Made by a program: the position numbers and the translations under genes. This document shows positions 1 through 8,167 of a stretch of DNA of 64,000 nucleotides, in pieces. The stretch spans positions 1-64,000 of the forward strand of contig JBFMDN010000015.1 in assembly GCA_040753915.1 (NCBI GenBank). The letters are read 5' to 3'. Source of the stretch: JBFMDN01 sp040753915 (lineage in GTDB: Bacteria > Desulfobacterota > Desulfomonilia > Desulfomonilales > Desulfomonilaceae). Below the pieces are notes generated by a model that was not told the origin of the DNA, did not search any database, and worked only from the letters and a program-made list of their open reading frames with translations. Positions within the stretch are counted from its first letter, which is position 1; each line of letters opens with the position of its first letter.

Positions 1-205
1 AATTGAGGTTGGCTGCCCTGGTTCCAGCACCGTTGTCCACGTTGTACGGTCCGAGGAACCCCTTGCTGCCTCGCTGGTTGTACCACTCATAGCTCCAGTT
101 GAACGACCCGGCCAGCTCGAATTCCCACGCGTGAGCAGAGAAGACAGATAGGCCGATGCATACAGTAAGAACCGTCACAAATAACAACGCTCCGCGGCCG
201 CGCAT
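1..205 (-). CDS. Secreted or outer-membrane protein, N-terminal fragment (cut by window start)
   Basis: The reading frame runs off the left edge of the window; 68 codons are visible. The start is the ATG at 205, seven bases after a GAGGAGG ribosome-binding site; another ATG six bases upstream is too close to that site. Residues 1-26 form a signal peptide (MRGRG, a long hydrophobic stretch, then SAHA), with probable cleavage before WEFEL. The mature start is rich in Trp, Tyr, Gly and Asn, as in beta-barrel or surface proteins. Too little is present to name a family. The periplasmic or outer-membrane location is inferred from the signal peptide. Confidence 0.7.
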   Translation of the reverse strand, partial: MRGRGALLFVTVLTVCIGLSVFSAHAWEFELAGSFNWSYEWYNQRGSKGFLGPYNVDNGAGTRAANLN

Positions 206-737
206 GTCCATTCCTCCTCAAACGAAACTAATTCAGACGTGATTCTCGATGAAACGGTACCACGCCTGGAAAACACGTGGCAACACAAAAGATTGCGGGC
301 CGACGTGACCGGACTGTCTCAAAACCATCTCACAAAGCGATCTGCGCCTAGGGCCGCCTCGACACGCGTCCCCACTTAGCGCAACACACGCACCTAGCCT
401 TGGTGCAATACCCCTGTTTGGAGGTCATGGCCCGATTGTGTCGCAGTCTCTTACTCCCGGCCCCCATACTGGACGCGTTTAGCGCCCTGGTCTCGATCTT
501 GCGTGATCCCCAAAGGTCGTTCGGACTACCACGCTCGACCTTCGTCTCGACCTATCCCACGGACACAGGCACTGATGCGCGGCAAGGCGGCTGGCCACAG
601 AGAAGGCCATAATGGTTCCCGTGCCTTGCGTGCCCGACCGCGCACCCTCGTTCTCTCGTACCCAGACGATGTTGTGGTGTTACTTGGTATTACAATACCA
701 CCCTCCTCCGCATCGTGGCAACCAAAAAATGTGTAGA
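206..737. other. Intergenic region, no gene supported
   Basis: This lies between the start of the truncated secreted protein and the stop of the NikL-like gene. Open frames here lack ribosome-binding sites and protein-like composition. Two dyads can be read: CCACG at 260-264 paired with CGTGG at 276-280, and a tighter one at 685-700 (TGGTATT, two bases, AATACCA) shortly after the NikL-like stop. Neither is followed by a T run, so I do not call a terminator. Confidence 0.4.
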
Positions 738-1400
738 TCACCGTTTGCGACCCAAGAAAAACGCGGCAAGCCCCACAAGACCCATGATCCAACCGATTCC
801 TCCTATGATCTCGGTCAGCCGCGGGCCCCCGTGGCGCTCTTCCAGGAGAAGCCTTTCCTGTCTCCCGAGCATCTTGACCAGCGGACCGAGCTTCTGATCC
901 AGGACTTTTTCCAGCGCCGCTGTCAAAGCGGCCTGATCGACAACTGCTCCGGCGCCGGAGCTCGCCACTGGCGCGGCTGTCGCGTTGTCTTCTGATTTGT
1001 TTTCTCGGGGCTGTTCCGCCGGGGGCGATCCTTTGGTCGCGGTGGCTGGAAGGTCGGAAGCACTCAACACATATTCAGCCATGTGGCCCATTCCGGCTTC
1101 CAGCACGATTTTCAAACCACCGCGAAATGGGGGAAGATCGGACAGCTTGAACGAATAGATTCCCTTCTTATCCGTCATGCCCTCGTGGATCATCTTGCCG
1201 TCAGCGTCAAAGACTTGGAGCTTGCAGTCCTGCGCCTTGACGTTTCCACTGAAGTACCCCTCAACGACGACACGATCGCCCTCAACGTACCCAAAAACGT
1301 TTACCTTGTGAGCCTGCGCGTCACCCGTGAAAAGGCCAACACCCAGCCCCAAGGTCCACATCAGGACCACCACGGCTGTGCGAAACGGTGTTCCTCGCAT
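738..1400 (-). CDS. NikL/CbiL-like nickel (cobalt) transport accessory protein
   Basis: This 220-residue protein has a signal peptide (residues 1-30, ending DAQA), so the mature protein would begin with His (HKVNVFGYVEG). A small beta-sandwich of the carboxypeptidase-regulatory type follows (about 31-115; landmarks VEGYFSGN, CKLQVFDADGK and GMGHMAEYVLSASDLP). Then come a low-complexity Ala/Pro/Glu linker, a helical segment and a C-terminal membrane helix (about 198-217). This is the layout of NikL/CbiL-like proteins of ECF-type nickel and cobalt importers. The ATG at 1400 follows GAGGGA; a longer open frame extends upstream into the preceding gene and is rejected. It lies 8 bp after the NikK-like gene, surely the same operon. 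No NikM, NikQ or NikO follows. Confidence 0.75.
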   Translation of the reverse strand: MRGTPFRTAVVVLMWTLGLGVGLFTGDAQAHKVNVFGYVEGDRVVVEGYFSGNVKAQDCKLQVFDADGKMIHEGMTDKKGIYSFKLSDLPPFRGGLKIVLEAGMGHMAEYVLSASDLPATATKGSPPAEQPRENKSEDNATAAPVASSGAGAVVDQAALTAALEKVLDQKLGPLVKMLGRQERLLLEERHGGPRLTEIIGGIGWIMGLVGLAAFFLGRKR

Positions 1401-1408
1401 TTTTCCCT

Positions 1409-2194
1409 CTATTCCATGGGATAGGCATGCACCCAGAGAACAGCGCCCAATTCGACCTTCTTGTCTTCCCCGTCCCGTTTCATCGGTGCATCGGCTTCCA
1501 TGAGAGCTGCAAATCCCCACCATCCTGCTTTGGGCATGGCAAATGAGAAGACTCCGTTCGAATCCGTCTTCACGACCTGGGTTACGTGCGAGTCCGTCGG
1601 GGCCTTAGTCTTGCCCTTGCCCCACCATTCCACCTCGACTTCGGTGTTTGCCACTGGCTTACCATCCTTGAAGACCTGGCCGGTGAATATGTTACCGGCA
1701 TACAGGCTGTACGGCCGGGTCAAAGGCACGATTTCTACGGGGAGACCGGCCGTGGCAGCAATGGGGGTGTCCCATCCTTCTTCCGCCCCCAGAGCGTCAA
1801 TGATGACCTTGGTCACGTGAACGATGTACTTGTCCTCAGCAGGCTCCCAGTAGGGTTCTGGCACCAAGAAGAAGTGGTAATCCGCCGGCCGCGTGATCTT
1901 GAAATTGGTCTCCCAGGTCGACTTGCCTTCAATCTTCTTTTCTTTCAACGAGTCGAGCAGATCGGTCACGCGGTCTCCAATGACCACCCCGAATTTTTTG
2001 GGCTTATCCATCTGCATGACCGGCCCCCCCTCGAACGGGTGGGTGAACTGAATGAGGAATCCTATCTCCTTCTTGTCTTCTTTCCCCACAACGTCTTTGG
2101 AGGGAATGATCATGGCAAAGTGTGCAGAAGCTACTGCGGCGAACAGGGCCACTGCCACACAGGGCACGACGACTCCAGCGAGAAATCTTTTCAC
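1409..2194 (-). CDS. NikK-like periplasmic protein (DUF4198 family), nickel/cobalt uptake
   Basis: This 261-residue protein has a signal peptide (about 1-24, ending ASA); the predicted mature N-terminus is HFAMIIPS. An N-terminal His is characteristic of the DUF4198/NikK group. The rest is a two-part beta protein: a DUF4198 core with FLIQFTHPFEGGPVM and YHFFLVPEPYWEPAEDKYIVH, then a domain with an Ig/carboxypeptidase-regulatory look (GKPVANTEVEVEWWGKG, DSNGVFSFAMPKAGWWGF). DUF4198 proteins accompany ECF nickel/cobalt transporters and are thought to present the metal at the membrane. The ATG at 2194 follows AAGGAGGATCC. A strong promoter lies about 50 bp upstream. Metal specificity (Ni or Co) is inferred from family only. 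Confidence 0.8.
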   Translation of the reverse strand: MKRFLAGVVVPCVAVALFAAVASAHFAMIIPSKDVVGKEDKKEIGFLIQFTHPFEGGPVMQMDKPKKFGVVIGDRVTDLLDSLKEKKIEGKSTWETNFKITRPADYHFFLVPEPYWEPAEDKYIVHVTKVIIDALGAEEGWDTPIAATAGLPVEIVPLTRPYSLYAGNIFTGQVFKDGKPVANTEVEVEWWGKGKTKAPTDSHVTQVVKTDSNGVFSFAMPKAGWWGFAALMEADAPMKRDGEDKKVELGAVLWVHAYPME

Positions 2195-2239
2195 GGGATC
2201 CTCCTTGAAACGTCAAAAAATGAGTTTGATACGCGTTTT

Positions 2240-2273
2240 GTGCCATACTATGAAAACGGGTGGCACATGTCAA
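2240..2273 (-). promoter_or_regulatory. Promoter of the nikKL-like operon with overlapping inverted repeat
   Basis: Read on the minus strand, TTGACA (2268-2273) and TAGTAT (2245-2250) are 17 bp apart, giving an expected start near 2239 and a leader of about 45 nt. The arms GTGCCA/TGGCAC (2240-2245 and 2261-2266, 15 bp between) form a perfect dyad covering the spacer and the -10. Its 27-bp span is close to the 28-bp span of NikR operators (GTATGA-N16-TCATAC), although the arm sequence differs. Repression by a metal-sensing regulator is inference. Confidence 0.6.
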
Positions 2274-2409
2274 TGTCAATGGCAAGTCGGTCAGTCACTT
2301 TCCGGATGAGAAGGATCGGACAATGTTTCCCCCGACCGGAGGCTTCTGTGTCCTGAAGTGATTGGAGAGATTCAGTTTCTCAACGCGTGTCGGACGACAC
2401 GAAGGCCAG

Positions 2410-2449
2410 AAAAAGAGATGAGCCGAACCAGCGAGCCGACACGGTTCGG
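2410..2449 (-). terminator. Hairpin with T run downstream of the Pro-rich protein gene
   Basis: On the minus strand, CCGAACC and GGTTCGG (2443-2449 and 2423-2429) pair perfectly around a 13-nt loop. Five T residues (2410-2414) lie 8 nt downstream. It sits 140 bp after the stop of the gene at 2591 and before the nikK promoter, where an intrinsic terminator would insulate the two units. The gap before the T run makes it imperfect. Confidence 0.4.
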
Positions 2450-2459
2450 TCTTGGCCAC

Positions 2460-2519
2460 CGAGCCCGCAGGCAAGACGGCTCGCAAGCACAGATCCCCCC
2501 TCGGGAGAGAGGGGATCTG
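2460..2519. repeat. Two consecutive strong hairpins in the 2195-2590 intergenic region
   Basis: The 396 bp between the Pro-rich gene and nikK hold several back-to-back inverted repeats. Positions 2490-2502 and 2507-2519 form a 13-pair stem with one mismatch (core CAGATCCCC/GGGGATCTG) and a GGGA loop. CGAGCC at 2460-2465 pairs with GGCTCG at 2478-2483. A further dyad, GTGTCG/CGACAC, lies at 2387-2400. I see no gene here. The function is unknown; it may be a multi-hairpin 3' end of the upstream transcript. Confidence 0.45.
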
Positions 2520-2590
2520 CACGGACTTTGGCCGCACTGAGCGCACCTGTACCCCTCATTCAATGAGCGATGGGGCCAGGCACGCCCGTG

Positions 2591-3091
2591 TCAGTGCACG
2601 GGAGAATACGGGCGAGCAGTGTGTGACCACCGCACTGGTAGCGGATGCCGAGGGGCAGGACCTGCGGCAGGTACTCCGCCTGGAGGCATCATGGGAGCAT
2701 ATCCCGGCGGGGGCCCAGTGGGGGCAGTCTGACGTGGCGCCGTGGACGTTGCCACACTGACCAACTTGAAGGGTATGGTCAACAGGGAAAAGAGGGCGTT
2801 CGTCGGGGTGAAGGAAGGCGCTGGATCCGAGGGCTGTCCCTGAGGTCGAGCAGGTGGATACCAAGCGTGACGAAGTGATTGCCCTGCACCCGTGACCTGG
2901 GGGTCAGATGTCGCGGGAGGACAATACTGCGCTGACAAGGGGTGAGCAACCGCGGGTTGCGACGGGGGTCTCGAAACCGGAACTCGCAACGGCACGCCGG
3001 TGCCTGGCGGCGTACCGTATGCAAAGTTGCCGGCATGTGCCACCAGACACAGTACGAGAGGGAACACAAGAACACCAAGACGAGAATCCAT
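2591..3091 (-). CDS. Small proline-rich secreted protein, unknown function
   Basis: This 166-residue protein has a signal peptide (MDSRLGVLVFPLVLCLVAHA, cleavage near residue 20-25). The mature chain is dominated by Pro, Ala and Ser, with a more ordinary stretch near residues 94-113 (NALFSLLTIPFKLVSVATST) and a Pro/Gly-rich tail. The ATG at 3091 has GGAG eight bases upstream; a longer non-ATG extension lacks one. It has its own near-consensus promoter. I recognise no family. Similar small Pro-rich secreted proteins are encoded at 8168-8407 and 8524-8802, so this may be a lineage-specific class. It could be an envelope-associated protein, but nothing shows its role. Confidence 0.6.
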   Translation of the reverse strand: MDSRLGVLVFPLVLCLVAHAGNFAYGTPPGTGVPLRVPVSRPPSQPAVAHPLSAQYCPPATSDPQVTGAGQSLRHAWYPPARPQGQPSDPAPSFTPTNALFSLLTIPFKLVSVATSTAPRQTAPTGPPPGYAPMMPPGGVPAAGPAPRHPLPVRWSHTARPYSPVH

Positions 3092-3145
3092 GAATACACT
3101 CCAGAACAAAAATAAAATCTGCAAGTTCAAATAAGGAATGGAACA

Positions 3146-3174
3146 ATCATATCACGGTTGATGAGATCGGTCAA
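3146..3174 (-). promoter_or_regulatory. Sigma-70-like promoter of the Pro-rich protein gene
   Basis: On the minus strand, TTGACC (3169-3174) and TATGAT (3146-3151) are exactly 17 bp apart. The expected start near 3139 gives a leader of about 48 nt before the ATG at 3091. The surrounding 3131-3328 stretch is visibly more AT-rich than the flanking genes. Confidence 0.6.
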
Positions 3175-3328
3175 TGGTAAAAGTAGCAGTACAGGCCACA
3201 TGTGCATGTTAAATGATGTAATGGGTGAATTCAGTTTAGAAAGGGTATGATTTTCTGCGAACGGTTGTTGACATTAGTGATTATAAAGCAGCAACTTAGA
3301 AATATATCATAAACTAAAGCATTAACAT

Positions 3329-4516
3329 TTATTCGAACCGCATGGCCGTAACCGGGTCCAACCGGCTCGCCTTCAACGACGGATACAGACCAGCTATGAC
3401 GCCTATAGCTACGGTGAACGACAAATCGAGCAAGATGCTCGTCGACAGGGTATACCCCGAAACGTCTACGACCAGAATGCCTTTGAGCATCTGGACGAGC
3501 ACGAGGCCTAGAACGACCCCGACCAGGCCAGCAATAATACTTATGAACACGGACTCGGTCAAAAACTGGGCCATGATGATCTCTTCTCGAGCTCCGAGGG
3601 CCTTACGCAGACCTATCTCGCGAGTCCTTGCTTGCACTGCGGAGAGCATTACACTCGTCAACCCCACTTTACCCAGAAGGAACGTCACCACGATAGCCGC
3701 ATACACGAACAGCTTGACTACGTACACCGTCGTGACAACGGTACTGATTCTCTTCGGATAGTATTCTATGCGTATCCCTTCCTCATACCCTTTGTGGACA
3801 GACTTGAGCAAATCCAGCGACATTTCCCTCACTTCGACGACTTTGTTCCAGTCATCCGCGCGGAGATAGATCTCCTTGATCCAGGAAAGCCCCCCAAAGA
3901 GATCCTGTCCTGTTGTGATGGGCACGATGACTGATCTGCGGACGTCGGTATGCTGGATTCCGCCCAGGATGCCGATGACCTCAAAAACCGTTTGTCCTAC
4001 CCTGATCTCTTTGCCGACCGGGGAAGTTCCGGCAAAGAGGTTATCCACCACGTCTTTTCCGAGAACGCATACTTTTTTTCTGCCCACGACGTCCGATGGC
4101 CCGATAAGTCGTCCAGCCGACAGACGGGCCGTTTGCGTTTTCCAGTATGAGTGATCCACTCCCAGAACGCTTGGCGTCCATTCCTCAGTCCCCACGTATG
4201 CTGACACGTGGGGGAGCGACACAATGGGGGCGACTGCCATGACGTTGGGAATCTCCTTCAAGCGGTTTACATCAGAGAGGTGATATCGTCCAGGATGAAA
4301 ATTGTCGTGGTACGCATCCCAATGGATCCTCATGACCGTGCATTCGCCGAGGAGCTCGAGGTGGCCGGCCAGGCTCCTTTCCACTGAGGTCCCCATGGTC
4401 CTGACTACAATAAACCCCGCTGTGCCGAAGGCAATGGCTGCCAATACGGCCTTGTACCGTGTCCGGTTCCTCAGAACGAGGTGCCAGCACATGGTAATGT
4501 GATCACGCAGCCTCAC
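3329..4516 (-). CDS. MacB/FtsX-family ABC transporter permease
   Basis: This 395-residue protein has the MacB-type layout. One N-terminal membrane helix (about residues 22-42) is followed by a large extracytoplasmic MacB_PCD-like domain (about 43-270; landmarks VMAVAPIVSLPHV, GRLIGPSDVVGRKKVCVLG and GILGGIQHTDVRRSVIVP). Three C-terminal helices form the FtsX domain, with the signature ARTREIGLRKALGAREEII and the ending AGLYPSLKASRLDPVTAMRFE. Such permeases export lipoproteins, peptides or drugs with a separate ATPase and periplasmic adaptor. Neither partner is nearby, so the complex is split or this copy is an orphan. The start is GTG at 4516, eight bases after AGAGG; a nearby ATG is out of frame. 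Confidence 0.8.
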   Translation of the reverse strand: MRLRDHITMCWHLVLRNRTRYKAVLAAIAFGTAGFIVVRTMGTSVERSLAGHLELLGECTVMRIHWDAYHDNFHPGRYHLSDVNRLKEIPNVMAVAPIVSLPHVSAYVGTEEWTPSVLGVDHSYWKTQTARLSAGRLIGPSDVVGRKKVCVLGKDVVDNLFAGTSPVGKEIRVGQTVFEVIGILGGIQHTDVRRSVIVPITTGQDLFGGLSWIKEIYLRADDWNKVVEVREMSLDLLKSVHKGYEEGIRIEYYPKRISTVVTTVYVVKLFVYAAIVVTFLLGKVGLTSVMLSAVQARTREIGLRKALGAREEIIMAQFLTESVFISIIAGLVGVVLGLVLVQMLKGILVVDVSGYTLSTSILLDLSFTVAIGVIAGLYPSLKASRLDPVTAMRFE

Positions 4517-4930
4517 GTCGCATACCTCTGAGTAGACGGCTCACTTTTTCTCAGCCCGTCTATTCTCGTCCACTGCTTCCCGCACGTCTTTACCGTACCG
4601 ACGACGAACCGGCAAGGTGTCGGTGCGTTATCTCGGACTGATGTCACGCCTGCTCGATCGGTCAAATGAAGTGGTATCATGACGACAAGAAATTAACTCC
4701 GACACCGAACGGCCGATCCTCGTTCCGAGAGGGTCATTCGCGGTGGAGCCGCGTGCGACCTTATTGCGTGCGTTCCCGGATGAACATATTATAGGGGCGA
4801 CAACCTTCGGTGGCAACATCGGGGAAAGTAACGAGACAAATCCTGCAGCATCTTGAGTCCTTCCAGACTCCTCCTCCCGATGGGGCAGTGGGGAGCGCGG
4901 AAGAAAGCTTAGGCTGGGCGTTCGAGAGAT
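4517..4930. other. Divergent intergenic region between the permease gene and mnmG
   Basis: No gene is supported in these 414 bp. The region holds the mnmG promoter at 4764-4792, leaving an mnmG leader of about 130 nt. I could not find a convincing promoter for the permease gene. Confidence 0.4.
4764..4792 (+). promoter_or_regulatory. Promoter upstream of mnmG
   Basis: TTGCGT (4764-4769) and TATTAT (4787-4792) are separated by exactly 17 bp. The predicted start near 4799 lies 132 bp before the mnmG ATG. Confidence 0.5.
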
Positions 4931-6868
4931 ATGAGCCGAACAAACGTGGATATTGTGGTAGTCGGCGCCGGGCATGCCGGCTGTGAGGCTGCCCTTGCCT
5001 GCGCCCGCATGGGGTTTTCCGTCTGGATGTACACTCTCAGCGCGGACACTGTAGGTCTGATGCCGTGCAATCCCTCCATCGGAGGATTGGGAAAGGGACA
5101 TCTCGTCAAAGAGATTGATGCCTTAGGTGGAGAGATGGGACGGGTGGCCGACGCGTCGTGCATTCAATACAAGACTCTCGGGACGAGCAAGGGGCCCGCG
5201 GTTCAAGGCTCCCGCATGCAGTGCGACCGGCTGGAATACTCTCTTGCGATGCGCGGAGCCGTCGAGAGGCAGTCTGAGCTGCTTGTAAGACAGGAGATGA
5301 TCCTGGGCCTCCTCGTCGAGGGAGGCGTGTGTAGGGGGGTGCGGGAACGCTCCGGACTGGAGGTGCCGTGTAGGGCCGTTATTCTGGCGACTGGCACGTT
5401 CTTGGACGGCGTGGTCCACATTGGATCTGTGTCGTATCCGGCTGGCCGCAGCGGAGAACAGCCGGCGATCGAATTGGCCGAGCAACTCCGCTCTCTAGGC
5501 TTCTGTTGGGCACGATTCAAGACAGGTACGCCGCCTCGGGTCAAGGGCTCCTCAGTGGATTTGTCTGCCATGATCGAGGATCCCGGCGACGAGTTTGCGC
5601 GCCCCTTCTCGCTTTCGACTCGGCGTCTCGACCGGCCCGTGCGCTCCTGTTATCGAACGCGGACGTCGGCACTGACTCATGAGCTTGTCAGAAAAAATCT
5701 CGCCCGATCCCCTCTTTACTCAGGAGCGATCACAGGAACACCGGCACGGTACTGCCCCTCCTTGGAGGACAAGATCGCCCGCTTCCCTGAACGAAGCCAT
5801 CATCCGGTGGTGGCCGAACCTGAGGGTCTCCACACGGAAGAGCTCTACCTCAAGGGGCTGGGGAATTCGCTGCCTCCAGATGTCCAGTTCGAGCTCGTGC
5901 GTTCCGTACCGGGTCTCGAAGAGGCCCAAATCGTTCGGCCTGCCTATGCCATCGAGTACGATTACATTCAGCCCACAGAGTTGAAGATAACCCTGGAAGC
6001 CAAGGCTGTGAAGGGCTTGTACCTTGCCGGCCAAATCAACGGAACATCCGGATATGAAGAGGCTGCTGCTCAGGGCCTGTGGGCCGGAATTAACGCCGCA
6101 CGTGTGCTACAGGGCAAAGAGCCGTTTGTTCTGGACAGGTCAGAAGCCTACATAGCAGTTATGATTGATGATCTAGTCACCAGAGGGGTGAAGGAGCCGT
6201 ACAGAATGTTCACGTCGAGGGCCGAGTACCGCCTCTTGCTCCGGGAAGACAATGCGGCCGAACGCCTTGTTTCCAAGGGGCACGCATTGGGGCTCGTTTC
6301 CTCCGAAATTGTCAGGGAGGTTCAGAGAAGGTCGTTTCTGGTTGAACGGGAGATCGAACGAGCTGAAACCAGCAGGATCGCTCCGGATCAGGTCAACGGA
6401 ATCATCACGAAAAGAGGCAAGAGCGCGCTGCGGGAGCACGTTTCCGTGGCGAGGCTTCTCAAGAGACCCGAGATCCGCATCGATGATTTGCGGGCTCTCG
6501 GTATCCTCGATGAACAGCTTGATAGCGAGACAGCATCCCAGATTGAGATTCGCCTGAAATACCAGGGATATATCGAACGACAGCTCCGTGAGGCTGCCCA
6601 TTTCAAGCGGTTGGAGCACGTGACGATTCCGGAAAATCTGGATTATGGGGCAGTTCATGGACTGTCTCGGGAAATCCGTGAATTGCTCCAGGCAATCCGA
6701 CCGCACTCTCTCGGACAGGTGTCTCGCATTCCTGGAATTACTCCCGCTGCACTGACCGCGCTCATGGTCGCGCTGAAATGTCGACTGGGTGACTCCTCCT
6801 CTGGGGAATGTCGATCGGTCTTCAGGGAAGACTTGACGCCAGGGACGACACGGTCTATTGATCATTGA
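4931..6868 (+). CDS. mnmG: tRNA uridine-5-carboxymethylaminomethyl modification enzyme MnmG (GidA)
   Basis: MnmG, with MnmE, builds the cmnm5 group on the wobble uridine of several tRNAs, using FAD, NADH and methylene-tetrahydrofolate. The 645 residues match the family length. The FAD-binding N-terminus reads VVGAGHAGCEAALACARMG. It is followed by the signature CNPSIGGLGKGHLVKEIDALGG and the SKGPAVQ/QCDR block. The second dinucleotide region shows GLYLAGQINGTSGYEEAAAQG, then MFTSRAEYRLLLREDNA. The C-terminal helical domain has SRIPGITPAALTALM. The ATG at 4931 has only a weak GAGAG upstream, but the reading frame fits the family start. The cytoplasmic enzyme is followed at 27 bp by the aminotransferase gene, possibly co-transcribed. 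Confidence 0.96.
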   Translation: MSRTNVDIVVVGAGHAGCEAALACARMGFSVWMYTLSADTVGLMPCNPSIGGLGKGHLVKEIDALGGEMGRVADASCIQYKTLGTSKGPAVQGSRMQCDRLEYSLAMRGAVERQSELLVRQEMILGLLVEGGVCRGVRERSGLEVPCRAVILATGTFLDGVVHIGSVSYPAGRSGEQPAIELAEQLRSLGFCWARFKTGTPPRVKGSSVDLSAMIEDPGDEFARPFSLSTRRLDRPVRSCYRTRTSALTHELVRKNLARSPLYSGAITGTPARYCPSLEDKIARFPERSHHPVVAEPEGLHTEELYLKGLGNSLPPDVQFELVRSVPGLEEAQIVRPAYAIEYDYIQPTELKITLEAKAVKGLYLAGQINGTSGYEEAAAQGLWAGINAARVLQGKEPFVLDRSEAYIAVMIDDLVTRGVKEPYRMFTSRAEYRLLLREDNAAERLVSKGHALGLVSSEIVREVQRRSFLVEREIERAETSRIAPDQVNGIITKRGKSALREHVSVARLLKRPEIRIDDLRALGILDEQLDSETASQIEIRLKYQGYIERQLREAAHFKRLEHVTIPENLDYGAVHGLSREIRELLQAIRPHSLGQVSRIPGITPAALTALMVALKCRLGDSSSGECRSVFREDLTPGTTRSIDH

Positions 6869-6895
6869 TCTCTGGCCGCTGTGGAGGATTAGCCT

Positions 6896-8083
6896 GTGAC
6901 GACAGTACCGGAAAAGGTGTTCGAACCGTACACGAAGGAATTGCCTCAAACCGGCCCTTCCCAGACTGTTCCGCTGTTGGACCTCACAACCCAGTACACC
7001 ACCATTGCACAGGAGATTCGAGAAGCCTTAGATCGGGTGGTAGAAAGCCAGCGATTTATTCTCGGGCCCGAGGTGGAAGGGCTGGAAAAGGAAATAGCCG
7101 AGTATTGTCGATGCGGCCACGCGATCGGAGTATCTTCAGGTTCCGATGCTATCCTGGTTTCCCTCATGGCACTGGGAGTAGGCGCGGGTGATGAGGTCAT
7201 CACAACCCCGTTCACATTCTTCGCCACCGTAGGATCGATCCTGAGGGTCGGCGGCAGGCCGGTGTTCGCGGACATTGAACCGGACACGTTCAATATCGAT
7301 CCGGGGCACGTGGAGCGCCTGATAAGTCGAAGAACCCGAGCCATTCTTCCTGTGCATCTCTTCGGGCAGTGCGCGGAGATGGATCCCCTTCTCGACATCT
7401 CGAAACGGACGGGAATCCCTATTATAGAAGACGCCGCGCAAGCCATTGGAGCCCAGTACAAAGGACGTCCTGCAGGAAGCATGGGCTCCGTCGGCTGCTT
7501 CTCGTTTTTCCCATCCAAGAACCTGGGAGGCTTCGGCGATGGAGGCATGGTTACCACCAATGATGGGAAACTTGCCGAAAAGATAAGGATTCTTCGAAAT
7601 CAAGGAGCCGAGCCCAAGTACTTTCACAAAGTGCTGGGCGGCAACTTTCGCCTTGACGCGCTCCAGGCCGCAGTGCTCAGGGTGAAGCTCGGGCATTTGG
7701 ATACGTGGTCTGAGAAGAGACGTGCCAACGCAGACTATTACACGAGTCGTTTTGTGCAGGATGGCCGCACCGGGACGTATGTCACGCCGCCTCTCGTTAA
7801 GCAGGAGAGGCATGTGTTCAACCAATACGTGATTCAGGCGAAGCGCAGAGATGAATTGAAGAAATACTTGGAAACGTGCGGAATAGGATCGGAGATATAC
7901 TATCCGAAGTGTTTGCACCAGCAAGATTGCGTGGTCGAGCGGCTGGGAGTGAGTGACAGGCTTCCGGTAAGCGAAAGGGCGAGCCGCAGCGTTCTGGCTT
8001 TGCCCATTTATCCGGAACTCACAGACGCGCAGAAAGACTACGTGCTGTCACGGATTGCTGAATTCTATGAACGTTCCTGTTGA
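6896..8083 (+). CDS. DegT/DnrJ/EryC1/StrS-family PLP-dependent sugar aminotransferase
   Basis: This 395-residue enzyme belongs to the family that transaminates nucleotide-linked keto-sugars for surface polysaccharides or antibiotics. Landmarks in order are VPLLDLTTQY near the N-terminus, GVSSGSDAILVSLMALGVG, TPFTFFATVGSILRVG, LPVHLFGQCAEMD, IIEDAAQAIGA, and the PLP lysine in FFPSKNLGGFGDGGM (Lys208). NFRLDALQAAVL follows and is typical of the fold. The start is a GTG at 6896 eight bases after GGAGG. The gene follows mnmG by 27 bp with no evident functional link. The exact sugar substrate cannot be told from sequence. Other surface-sugar genes lie 22 kb away. Confidence 0.88.
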   Translation: MTTVPEKVFEPYTKELPQTGPSQTVPLLDLTTQYTTIAQEIREALDRVVESQRFILGPEVEGLEKEIAEYCRCGHAIGVSSGSDAILVSLMALGVGAGDEVITTPFTFFATVGSILRVGGRPVFADIEPDTFNIDPGHVERLISRRTRAILPVHLFGQCAEMDPLLDISKRTGIPIIEDAAQAIGAQYKGRPAGSMGSVGCFSFFPSKNLGGFGDGGMVTTNDGKLAEKIRILRNQGAEPKYFHKVLGGNFRLDALQAAVLRVKLGHLDTWSEKRRANADYYTSRFVQDGRTGTYVTPPLVKQERHVFNQYVIQAKRRDELKKYLETCGIGSEIYYPKCLHQQDCVVERLGVSDRLPVSERASRSVLALPIYPELTDAQKDYVLSRIAEFYERSC

Positions 8084-8119
8084 GTTAGAAGAGAGTAACC
8101 CAGGCCGCCGCGGAGAGAG

Positions 8120-8156
8120 AAACGGGCAGGGGCGCCAGAGCCCCCGTTTGGCTTTT
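8120..8156 (+). terminator. Terminator between convergent genes
   Basis: GGGGC (8129-8133) pairs with GCCCC around a short loop, and flanking AAACG/CGTTT extends the stem with a 4-nt bulge. TGGCTTTT follows. It lies between the aminotransferase stop (8083) and the opposing small gene, so it may work in both directions. Confidence 0.5.
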
Positions 8157-8167
8157 CCACGTGACAC

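Noticed and set aside
2195..2590. NiCo or cobalamin riboswitch in front of nikK
   Set aside because: The hairpins lie upstream of the nikK promoter, so they are not in its leader, and no conserved riboswitch core could be aligned by eye.
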